From Gammaproteobacteria bacterium (lineage in GTDB: Bacteria; Pseudomonadota; Gammaproteobacteria; Steroidobacterales; JACDCP01): 14,253 bases of DNA. The notes beneath the pieces are model-generated. The model worked only from the letters and a program-made list of their open reading frames with translations, was not told the DNA's origin and made no database searches. Within the stretch, counting starts at the first letter, position 1; every line of letters begins with the position of its first letter. The position numbers and the translations under genes were made by a program. Location: assembly GCA_013817465.1 (NCBI GenBank), contig JACDCP010000041.1, positions 1 to 14,253 on the forward strand. Direction: 5' to 3'. Of this stretch, positions 7,629 through 14,091 are shown one piece after another.

Positions 7629-8966
7629 ATGCTCGCGGCCTGGTCGTACGCAGTGCTGCGCGTGTGCGGGCTCGTCCTCCTGGCCCTCGCCGGCGGCTGG
7701 GTGTTCGGCTATCCCTGGCTCTGGCTCATCGTGCTGGCGCTGGGCTTCCTCGCCTGGCAACTCGCCAACCTCCACAGACTGGAGCGCTGGCTGGCCGTGC
7801 GCGATCCGCGCGGAGGCATCGAGGCGCCGGGCAAGTGGGCAGACGTCGTCGCCCACGTGGGGCGGCTGCGTCGCCGCAACCGGATGCGCAAGCGGCGATT
7901 GGCGGAGCTGCTGAGGGAATTCCGGCATTCGACCGACGCGCTGCCCGACGGGGCCATTCTGCTCAATCGCCGCCGCGAAATCCTCTGGTGCAATGAGGCG
8001 GCGGCGCGGCTGCTGGGCTTGCGTGCACACGCCGATCGCGGCCTGCGCATCGACAACCTGATCCGCCATCCCGACTTCGTTACCCACCTGGAACGGGCAG
8101 GGAGCGCGGGCGGCCGATCCTCGGTCGAGCTCGCCTCGCCGCTCGATGAGGCCGTCCTGCTCTCCATGCAGACGATTCCCTATGGCGACCGGCAGAACCT
8201 GGTGCTCGTCAAGGACATCACCTATCAGGCGAAGCTCGAGCAGGTACGCCAAGACTTCGTCGCCAACGCCTCGCACGAGCTGAGATCGCCGCTGACCGTG
8301 ATCAGCGGTTATCTCGACGATCTCGTCGAAGACGAGAAGATGCCTGCGGTCTGGGGCGGACCAATCAGGGAGATGCAGCGGCAGTCGCAGCGCATGCAGG
8401 CGATCATCGGCGATCTGCTCGAACTGTCCCGGCTCGAGGCGCCGGGCGGCGAGACGGAGCACAACGAGATCGATGTGGCCGCGCTTCTTGCGCAGATTCA
8501 CCGGGAAACACTGGCGCTGGAGCGACGGCCTCGCGATGTGGTGCTGACCATCGACACCGAAGCCCGGCTGCTCGGGCGGGAATCGGAAATCTACTCGGCT
8601 TTCTCGAACCTGGTCGCCAACGCTGTCAAATTCACTCCCGAGGCAGGGCGAATCGAAATGCGTTGGCGCGCCGACTCGCTCGGGGCGCAGATGTCGGTCA
8701 TCGACACGGGCGTCGGCATTCCGCCCGAATCCATTCCGCGTGTTACCGAGCGCTTCTATCGACTCGACGGCGGGCGCGCGCGGCGCAGCAGCGGCACAGG
8801 GCTCGGCCTGGCGATCGTCAAGCACGCACTGCAAAAGCATCAGGGCATGCTGGAGATCGAGAGCGAGCCCGGCCGCGGCAGCACGTTCACCTGCCGCTTC
8901 CCGCCGGAACGGATAGTGGTCCCCGTTGAGAACCAGATTCCGCACGACCAGGTGCCGGGTACCTAG
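7629..8966 (+). CDS. phoR: Phosphate regulon sensor histidine kinase PhoR
   Basis: 445 residues, inner membrane. Two hydrophobic segments (about 6-26 and 30-47) form a short hairpin with almost no periplasmic loop, as expected of PhoR, which senses the Pst/PhoU state and not a periplasmic ligand. A PAS domain follows (about 95-160, LPDGAILLNRRREILWCN). The HisKA domain has the phosphorylated H216 in NASHELRSPLTVISGYLDDL. The catalytic ATPase domain shows the N box (N327, N331), DTGVGIP at 359-365, the F box ERFYRLD and GTGLGLAIV at 389-397. It phosphorylates PhoB under phosphate limitation. Co-transcription with phoB is likely. The last six residues (DQVPGT) and the TAG stop come from a repeat unit, so the native C-terminus may have been altered by repeat insertion. 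Confidence 0.96.
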   Translation: MLAAWSYAVLRVCGLVLLALAGGWVFGYPWLWLIVLALGFLAWQLANLHRLERWLAVRDPRGGIEAPGKWADVVAHVGRLRRRNRMRKRRLAELLREFRHSTDALPDGAILLNRRREILWCNEAAARLLGLRAHADRGLRIDNLIRHPDFVTHLERAGSAGGRSSVELASPLDEAVLLSMQTIPYGDRQNLVLVKDITYQAKLEQVRQDFVANASHELRSPLTVISGYLDDLVEDEKMPAVWGGPIREMQRQSQRMQAIIGDLLELSRLEAPGGETEHNEIDVAALLAQIHRETLALERRPRDVVLTIDTEARLLGRESEIYSAFSNLVANAVKFTPEAGRIEMRWRADSLGAQMSVIDTGVGIPPESIPRVTERFYRLDGGRARRSSGTGLGLAIVKHALQKHQGMLEIESEPGRGSTFTCRFPPERIVVPVENQIPHDQVPGT

Positions 8967-9008
8967 TCTGTCAGCGGACCAGGTGCCGGGCACCTTTTCG
9001 GCACCTGG
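8946..9008. repeat. REP-like CCAGGTGCCGGGCACCT repeat cluster at the 3' end of phoR
   Basis: Two direct copies of GACCAGGTGCCGGGYACCT lie at 8946-8964 and 8977-8995, 31 bp apart start to start, followed by an inverted GGCACCTGG at 9000-9008. The second copy is itself a near-perfect palindrome (AGGTGCC-G-GGCACCT, 8981-8995) followed by TTTT, so it could terminate phoR transcription. The first copy encodes the end of PhoR. The cluster abuts the Pho box of the porin gene. Confidence 0.88.
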
Positions 9009-9064
9009 CTGTCATCTAACTGAAATACTTGCGTCATTTTTCCGCAACAGACGCTGCCTAGACT
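9009..9064 (+). promoter_or_regulatory. Candidate multi-site Pho box promoter of the phosphate porin gene
   Basis: Four 7-mers recur at exact 11-bp steps: CTGTCAT (9009), CTGAAAT (9020), GCGTCAT (9031) and the weaker CCGCAAC (9042), separated by CTAA, ACTT and TTTT. They match the PhoB half-site CTGTCAT at 7, 5, 5 and 3 of 7 positions. After 10 nt comes TAGACT (9059-9064), 4/6 to TATAAT. The next gene is a phosphate-selective porin, which fits PhoB control. Confidence 0.7.
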
Positions 9065-9100
9065 TCGCGCTGTCCGTAGTCGAGGCAAAGCGCTTTCTGC

Positions 9101-10195
9101 ATGAAAAGCACTGGTTTGTTCACGGCCATCATTGTATGGCTGATTTCCGGGGCGAGCGCCCCGGCGGCGGAGATCACGGCCGAGGTCGGCGGCCGCCTGC
9201 ACGTCGATGGCGCCCTGTATGACGAGGATGTCACCGATCTCGCCAGCGGCACCGAGTTTCGCCGTGCGCGCATTTTCGTCGAGGGAGCGCTCGCCGAGGA
9301 CTGGAGCTACAAGCTCGAGTACGATTTCGCCGACGAGGAGCTCAAGGACGCCTTCGCCGAGTTCAGCGGGCTGGCCGCAGGCTCGCTTCAGCTCGGCCAC
9401 TTCAAACAGGCGTTCAGCCTCGAGGAGTTGACGAGCTCGCGCTACATCACTTTCATGGAACGCGCCCTGCCGAACGTGTTCGTGCCGAGCCGGCGCATCG
9501 GCGCCGGATACGAAAACTATGCGCGGCCGCTCGGCTTCGCCGCGGGCGTCTTCGGCAACGGCACGGGCGACAGCAACGAGGACGAGGGTGTCGGCGCGGC
9601 CGGCCGCCTGGTGTTTGCGCCGGAGGTGGGCGAAGGCGGGCTGTTGCACCTCGGTCTGGCAGCCACCTGGCTGGAGCCCGAGACGACCGATCCTGCGAAC
9701 GACAGCTTCCGTATCCGCCAGCGTCCGGAGTCTCACGTCACCGATACGCGCCTCATCGACACCGGAACGCTCGAGGGAGCGAAGAGCATGCAGAACTACG
9801 GCTTCGAGGCGGCCTGGAACCTGGGCTCGCTGTCCTTGCAGGGCGAGTACGTGTTGTCGGCCGTCGACACCAGTTTCGGCGACTTCGACTTCGACGGCTG
9901 GTACGCCTACGGAAGCTGGTTCCCCGGTGGCGAATCGCGTCCCTACAAGGATGGCGCGTTTCAACGGGTCGAGGCGAACGACGCCTGGGAGCTGGCGCTG
10001 CGCTACAGCAGTCTCGATCTCGACGACGGTGCGGTGGCCGGCGGCAAACAGGACGACATCACCGTCGGTGTCAATTATTATGTAAACCCTTATCTGCGGT
10101 TCATGTTCAACTACGTGAGGGCCGACGTGGAGGGTGGCATCAATGGCGACGAGGAGCCGAACATCTACCAGGTCCGCGTCTCATTCGATTTTTAG
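9101..10195 (+). CDS. Phosphate-selective porin, OprO/OprP family
   Basis: 364 residues. A Sec signal peptide covers about 1-20 or 1-23 (LFTAIIVWLISGASAPAA). The mature protein is acidic with alternating beta strands and ends in FDF, the terminal aromatic typical of outer-membrane barrels. Family segments include GGRLHVDGALYDED, FRRARIFVEGALAEDWSYKLEYDF, LQLGHFKQAFSLEELTSSRYITFMERALPN and the C-terminal YYVNPYLRFMFNYVRADV. The expected role is a trimeric channel carrying phosphate or polyphosphate into the periplasm. Anion specificity is known for only some family members, but the position between phoR and phoU and the Pho boxes upstream support phosphate. The ribosome site is poor; GAGG lies about 16 nt upstream of the ATG. 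A repeat element follows 15 nt after the stop. Confidence 0.9.
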   Translation: MKSTGLFTAIIVWLISGASAPAAEITAEVGGRLHVDGALYDEDVTDLASGTEFRRARIFVEGALAEDWSYKLEYDFADEELKDAFAEFSGLAAGSLQLGHFKQAFSLEELTSSRYITFMERALPNVFVPSRRIGAGYENYARPLGFAAGVFGNGTGDSNEDEGVGAAGRLVFAPEVGEGGLLHLGLAATWLEPETTDPANDSFRIRQRPESHVTDTRLIDTGTLEGAKSMQNYGFEAAWNLGSLSLQGEYVLSAVDTSFGDFDFDGWYAYGSWFPGGESRPYKDGAFQRVEANDAWELALRYSSLDLDDGAVAGGKQDDITVGVNYYVNPYLRFMFNYVRADVEGGINGDEEPNIYQVRVSFDF

Positions 10196-10210
10196 GAGGC
10201 CGGAGCCATT

Positions 10211-10283
10211 CGTCGCACCGGCGGAAGCCGGTGGCCAGGCGCTTGAAAATCCTGGGTTCCGCCCCGGCTTACGCCGGGGTGAC
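10211..10283. repeat. GC-rich paired-hairpin REP/BIME-like element between porin and phoU
   Basis: Two perfect 7-bp stems with 4-nt loops lie in mirror arrangement: CACCGGC-GGAA-GCCGGTG (10216-10233) and CCCCGGC-TTAC-GCCGGGG (10262-10279). They are bracketed by CGTCG and TGACG, with CCAGG and CCTGG facing each other between them. The whole element is an imperfect inverted repeat. The remainder of the 154-nt gap up to phoU holds no gene. Confidence 0.8.
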
Positions 10284-10349
10284 GCGCCGGCAAGCCGAAA
10301 CCGTAATCGAGTCCCTGGATGACCTTACGCAGAGTCGAGTGACGAAAAC

Positions 10350-11072
10350 ATGGAACTGGCTCAGCACATCTCACGCCGCTTCGATGAGGATCTCGAAGGC
10401 CTGCGCTCCAGCGTGCTCGCCATGGGCGGGCTCGTCCAGGAACAGGTGGCGGAGGCGGTCAATGCGCTCGTCATCGGTGACAGCGAGCGCGGCCTGCAAG
10501 TTGCGCACGACGATCACAAGGTCAACGACATGGAAGTCGCCATCGACGAGGAGTGCAGCCGGATCATCGCGCGCCGGTCGCCTACGGCCGGCGACCTGCG
10601 CCTCATCGTGGCCATCATCAAGACCATCACCGATCTCGAGCGCATCGGCGACGAGGCCGAGAAAATCGGCTTTCTGGCCTCGCGCCTCGCCGCCATGGAG
10701 CGGCCGTCGAACAACTACCGGGAGATCCGGCATCTGGGCCGCCACGTCGGCCAGATGATCAATAATGCGCTGGACGCCTTCGCGCGCCTCGACACGGCGG
10801 CCGCCGTGGAGGTCGTCAAGGCCGACAGCGTCGTTGACGAAGAGTACGAGCTGATTTCGCGCCAGTCGATCACTTTCATGATGGAAGACCCGCGCAACAT
10901 CCGCCGTATCCTCGACGTCATGTGGGCTGCGCGCTCGCTCGAGCGCGTGGGCGATCATGCGAAGAATATCTGCGAGTACGTGATTTACATGGTGCAGGGG
11001 CAGGACGTTCGTCACACGGATCTCTCCCGCATGGAAAAGGCCGCGCGCGACGGCGGCAGCGGCGGAGCTTGA
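10350..11072 (+). CDS. phoU: Phosphate signalling protein PhoU
   Basis: 240 residues, normal length, cytosolic and all helical. Two PhoU repeats each carry the metal-cluster motif: DLERIGDEAEKI at about 95-106 and SLERVGDHAKNI at about 196-207. PhoU links the Pst transporter to PhoR and represses the regulon when phosphate is plentiful. The MELAQHISRRFDEDLEGLRSSVLAMGG start matches the family, although the ribosome site ahead of ATG 10350 is weak. No clear promoter is seen in the gap after the porin, so it may be read through from the porin gene despite the hairpins. It lies apart from pstSCAB, with dsbB and dapE in between, unlike the E. coli pst-phoU operon. Confidence 0.96.
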   Translation: MELAQHISRRFDEDLEGLRSSVLAMGGLVQEQVAEAVNALVIGDSERGLQVAHDDHKVNDMEVAIDEECSRIIARRSPTAGDLRLIVAIIKTITDLERIGDEAEKIGFLASRLAAMERPSNNYREIRHLGRHVGQMINNALDAFARLDTAAAVEVVKADSVVDEEYELISRQSITFMMEDPRNIRRILDVMWAARSLERVGDHAKNICEYVIYMVQGQDVRHTDLSRMEKAARDGGSGGA

Positions 11073-11094
11073 TTCTCCGCTCGCGCCTCTGCGC

Positions 11095-11604
11095 ATGCCG
11101 CTGATCGATCCGCTCAGCCGGCGGGCCTGGAATCTGCTCGGCTTCGCAGCCTGCGCGCTCCTGATCGCCTACGCGCTTTACACACAGCACGCCGGCGGCC
11201 TCGAGCCCTGCCCGCTGTGCATCCTGCAACGCTTCGCCGTGATCGGCCTCGGCCTCGTGTTTCTCATTGCCGCGCTGCATGACCCGAAGCGCAACGCTGC
11301 GCGCTTTTACGCCATTCTGCTCGGAGTGATTGCGCTGGTCGGAGCCGGTATTTCCGGATGGCATGTCCGGCTGCAACATCTGCCGGCCAGCGATGTGCCG
11401 TCCTGCGGGCCCGGCCTGGATTACATGCTCGAGGTGTTTCCGCTCCTCGAAACGCTGAAACTGGTGTTCACGGCATCCGGCGAATGCGCAAACGTGGACT
11501 GGGCGTTCCTCGGCCTGGGCATGCCGGCATGGGTGCTGATCTGCGTAACGTTGCTCGGCCTGTTGGGCGTGTCCGTAAACTGGCGAAAATGGGGACATTC
11601 CTGA
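11095..11604 (+). CDS. dsbB: Disulfide bond formation protein DsbB
   Basis: 169 residues, inner membrane, four hydrophobic helices (about 13-30, 44-62, 70-88, 142-162). DsbB reoxidises periplasmic DsbA and passes the electrons to quinone. The first periplasmic pair is C39-P-L-C42 in EPCPLCILQR, followed by the conserved R46. The second pair is C104 (PSCGPGLDYM) and C131 (SGECANVDW). All catalytic residues are present. It starts 22 nt after phoU and may share its transcript, but has no functional link to phosphate. The last five residues (KWGHS) and the TGA stop are encoded by the left arm of the palindromic repeat at 11586-11637, so the original C-terminus may differ. Confidence 0.95.
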   Translation: MPLIDPLSRRAWNLLGFAACALLIAYALYTQHAGGLEPCPLCILQRFAVIGLGLVFLIAALHDPKRNAARFYAILLGVIALVGAGISGWHVRLQHLPASDVPSCGPGLDYMLEVFPLLETLKLVFTASGECANVDWAFLGLGMPAWVLICVTLLGLLGVSVNWRKWGHS

Positions 11605-11653
11605 TTTCCGCACGGAAATCAGGAATGTCCCCATTTTGATCAGGAATGTGCCC
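11586..11653. repeat. Perfect 25-bp inverted repeat plus a degenerate third copy between dsbB and dapE
   Basis: Arms 11586-11610 and 11613-11637 are perfect reverse complements separated by only CA, giving a 52-nt hairpin. Each arm contains GGGGACATTCCTGATTT, the unit also found at 2022-2156. A degenerate inverted copy (ATCAGGAATGTGCCC) follows at 11639-11653 and forms the end of dapE. The location between convergent genes, with TTTT at the hairpin foot on the plus strand and the same on the minus strand, fits a bidirectional terminator. Confidence 0.95.
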
Positions 11654-12803
11654 GGACCAGCAGCTTTTCCATGATGCGCATGTAGGTCACCGCAAGTCGG
11701 CCGAGATCGGCGCTGACCACGTGCTCGTCGACGCCATGGATGCTGGCATTGACCGGCCCGAGCTCGACCACCTCCGCGCCGGCCGGCGCGATGAACCTGC
11801 CGTCCGAGGTGCCTCCCCCGGTCGAGAATTCAGGCTCGAGACGCAGCGTCTCCATGACGGCTGCACGCACGGCTTCCCTGAGCCGCGCGCCGCGCGTCAG
11901 GAAGGGCTCGCCGGACAGCTCCCAGCGCAATTCGAAGTCCAGGCCGTGGCGTTCGAGCATCCGTTCCACGCGTGCGCGCAAGGATTCCGACGAGACAGCC
12001 GGTGAGAAACGGAAGTTGAAGTCCGCGACGAGCGCGCCGGGAATGACGTTCAACGCGCCGGTGCCAGCGGTCAGATTGGAAAACTGCAGGCTGGTCGCAG
12101 GAAACCCGGCGGTGCCGCGATCCCACGTTTCGGCCAGCAGCTCGCCGAGAGCGGGCGTGAAACGGTGCACGGGATTGTCGGCCGATTCGGGGAAGGCGAC
12201 GTGGCCCTGCCTGCCGCGCACGATCAGATGCCCGTTCAGCGACCCGCGACGGCCGATGCGCACCGTGTCGCCGAGCTGCGCGCGACTGGACGGCTCGCCG
12301 AGCACGCACCAGTCGATCTTCTCATCGCGCGCATCGAGTGTTTCGATCACGCGCCGCGTGCCGTCGCGCGCCGGCCCTTCCTCGTCGCTGGTCAGCAGCA
12401 GGGCCAGCGAGCCCTGGTGATCGGGATGGTGCTGCGTGAATGCTTCACAGGCGATGACCATTGCCGCGAGTCCGCCCTTCATGTCTGCCGCGCCACGGCC
12501 GTAGAGGCAACCGTCGCGCTCGGCCGGCGCGAAGGGCGCGCTCGTCCAGGCTTCGAGGGGTCCGGTGGGCACCACGTCGGTATGTCCGGCGAAACAAAGC
12601 AACGGCCGCACATCGCCACGGCGTGCCCACAGGTTGTCGACGGCACCGAAGCGCATGACCTCGGACGCAAAGCCGAGTGGCGCGAGTCGATCCGCAATGA
12701 GCTTCTGGCAGCCGGCGTCGTCGGGGGTCAGCGAGGCGCGCGCGATGAGGCGATGCGCGAGGGCGAGAGCTTCCGCAGCGATGTCCGCTCGTCCCCGGTT
12801 CAT
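11640..12803 (-). CDS. dapE: Succinyl-diaminopimelate desuccinylase DapE
   Basis: 387 residues, M20 di-zinc peptidase family. It hydrolyses N-succinyl-LL-2,6-diaminopimelate in lysine and peptidoglycan-precursor synthesis. Zinc ligands and catalytic residues are visible: H74 and D76 in FAGHTDVVPTG, D107 in YGRGAADMKGG, E141-E142 in TSDEEGPARDGT, E in LGEPSS, and the late histidine in NASIHGVDEHV. NVIPG and TGGGTSDGRFIA favour DapE over ArgE or other M20 enzymes. The start at 12803 has GGAAC about 7 nt upstream. It is divergent from pstS and convergent with dsbB. Its last residues (AHS) and TGA stop fall in a degenerate copy of the GGGGACATTCCTGATTT repeat. Confidence 0.95.
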   Translation of the reverse strand: MNRGRADIAAEALALAHRLIARASLTPDDAGCQKLIADRLAPLGFASEVMRFGAVDNLWARRGDVRPLLCFAGHTDVVPTGPLEAWTSAPFAPAERDGCLYGRGAADMKGGLAAMVIACEAFTQHHPDHQGSLALLLTSDEEGPARDGTRRVIETLDARDEKIDWCVLGEPSSRAQLGDTVRIGRRGSLNGHLIVRGRQGHVAFPESADNPVHRFTPALGELLAETWDRGTAGFPATSLQFSNLTAGTGALNVIPGALVADFNFRFSPAVSSESLRARVERMLERHGLDFELRWELSGEPFLTRGARLREAVRAAVMETLRLEPEFSTGGGTSDGRFIAPAGAEVVELGPVNASIHGVDEHVVSADLGRLAVTYMRIMEKLLVRAHS

Positions 12804-12903
12804 CCCATTGTTCCAGAAACGATGTTACGTACAGACATTAATTGATTGTTTTTTATCAATTTTCATCCGGAACACTCGCGTTTTTCGACGACGGGGCGGG
12901 CGC

Positions 12904-12937
12904 GTGACATATTTCCTTAACAAGCGTCCGGTATAAA
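12904..12937 (+). promoter_or_regulatory. Candidate Pho-box promoter of pstS
   Basis: GTGACAT-ATTT-CCTTAAC (12904-12921) fits the PhoB box at 5/7 and 3/7 in the two halves. Exactly 10 nt later stands TATAAA (12932-12937), a 5/6 match to the -10 consensus. The leader then runs about 40 nt to the GTG start. The last half-site resembles CCGCAAC at the porin gene. The rest of the 180-nt dapE-pstS gap holds an AT-rich patch (12838-12864) with ATTGAT and ATCAAT arms 8 nt apart. Confidence 0.55.
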
Positions 12938-12983
12938 TGCCGCCAATAGAAAGCAGCAGCACAGTCACCTGGAGGATGCATCA

Positions 12984-14036
12984 GTGAGCAAGAGAAGCAC
13001 AGCCATCGCCGCATTGGCAACCATGGCCGCGGGTGCGGTGTTCGCGCAGGGCGCGCGCGACAACATCAATATCGTTGGCTCGTCGACCGTGTATCCTTTT
13101 ACCACCGTCGTCGCCGAGCAGTTCGGCCGGACCACGCCGTTCAAGACGCCGAAGGTCGAGTCGACGGGCACCGGTGGAGGCTTCAAGCTGTTCTGCGGCG
13201 GCGTGGGCGTGCGGCACCCGGACATCGCAAATGCCTCGCGCGCGATCAAGGATTCCGAGGTCGGGCAATGCCGGGAAAACGGCATCGAGGGCATCGTCGA
13301 AGTCAAGATCGGTTACGACGGCATCGTCATCGCCCGCTCCAACGAGGCGCAGCAGCTCGACCTTTCGCTGAAGGACGTCTATCTCGCCCTCGCAAAGGAC
13401 GTGCCCGCGCCGGACGGCGGCGAGAAGCTGGTGCGCAATCCGTACAAAACCTGGAAGGATGTCAATCCCGACCTGCCCGATACGGAAATCGAGGTGCTCG
13501 GCCCGCCGCCGACCTCGGGCACGCGCGACGCGTTCGTCGAGCTGGCGATGGAAGGTGGCTGCAGCGCGTTCGACTGGATCGCAGCGCTCAAGGATAGCGA
13601 CGGCGACCGCTATGAGGCGGTCTGTCATACCCTGCGGGAGGACGGCGCGTTCGTCGAGGCCGGCGAGAACGACAACCTGATCGTGCAGAAGCTCGAGTCC
13701 AATAATGATGCGCTCGGCGTGTTCGGCTTCAGCTTCCTCGACCAGAATACCGACGTGCTGGAAGGCTCCATGATCGATGGCGTAGAACCGGCCTTCGAGG
13801 CGATTGCCAGCGGCGAATACGCCGTCTCACGCCCGCTGTTCATTTACGTGAAGAAGGCGCACGTCGGCCGCGTGCCCGGAATGGAAGAATTCCTCGCCGA
13901 GTTCACCAGCGAGCGGGCCTGGGGTGAGGACGGCTATCTGGCGGACAAGGGCCTGATACCGTTGCCGGACGCGGAGCGCGAGGAGATGCAGGCGCGCGTC
14001 GAGTCGCTGACCGAAATGAAGGTGGCGCAGCAATAA
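12984..14036 (+). CDS. pstS: Periplasmic phosphate-binding protein PstS
   Basis: 350 residues. A Sec signal peptide is predicted at 1-21 (KRSTAIAALATMAAGAVFA, cleavage before QG). The mature protein begins with NINIVGSSTVYPFTTVVAEQFG, the phosphate-binding loop region of PstS-type proteins. ESTGTGGGFKLFCGG, the Ser/Arg segment NASRAIKDSE and PPTSGTRDAFVELAMEGGC follow; these supply the usual phosphate contacts. It hands phosphate to PstCAB. The start is GTG at 12984 with a strong GGAGG 8 nt upstream; the nearer ATG at 12976 is out of frame and stops after three codons. It lies 55 nt before pstC, with a palindrome between, which could keep PstS more abundant than the permease. Confidence 0.94.
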   Translation: MSKRSTAIAALATMAAGAVFAQGARDNINIVGSSTVYPFTTVVAEQFGRTTPFKTPKVESTGTGGGFKLFCGGVGVRHPDIANASRAIKDSEVGQCRENGIEGIVEVKIGYDGIVIARSNEAQQLDLSLKDVYLALAKDVPAPDGGEKLVRNPYKTWKDVNPDLPDTEIEVLGPPPTSGTRDAFVELAMEGGCSAFDWIAALKDSDGDRYEAVCHTLREDGAFVEAGENDNLIVQKLESNNDALGVFGFSFLDQNTDVLEGSMIDGVEPAFEAIASGEYAVSRPLFIYVKKAHVGRVPGMEEFLAEFTSERAWGEDGYLADKGLIPLPDAEREEMQARVESLTEMKVAQQ

Positions 14037-14049
14037 CGACTGTGCCAAC

Positions 14050-14073
14050 TGTCCCCGGCCGGGGAGGGGGACA
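14050..14073. terminator. Palindrome between pstS and pstC, possible attenuator or mRNA stabiliser
   Basis: CCCCGGCCGGGG (14053-14064) is a perfect 12-bp palindrome, and TGTCCCC (14050-14056) can alternatively pair with GGGGACA (14067-14073). There is no T-run after it, so a full intrinsic terminator is unlikely. A role in lowering permease expression or protecting the pstS transcript is inferred. GGGGACA recalls the head of the other repeats but the remainder is absent. Confidence 0.45.
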
Positions 14074-14091
14074 TCGAATCGGCATAGTCTG

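Noticed and set aside
7245..8993. 582-codon open frame antisense to phoB-phoR
   Set aside because: It mirrors two certain genes and has low-complexity Arg/Ala/Gln content typical of antisense frames in high-GC DNA.
8963..9964. 333-codon open frame antisense to the porin gene
   Set aside because: The plus strand encodes a complete signal-peptide porin with Pho boxes; the antisense frame shows no motif.
12842..12859. FNR-like site (TTGAT and ATCAA arms)
   Set aside because: The arms are 8 nt apart, whereas an FNR site needs 4; it is more likely a chance AT-rich hairpin in the dapE-pstS gap.
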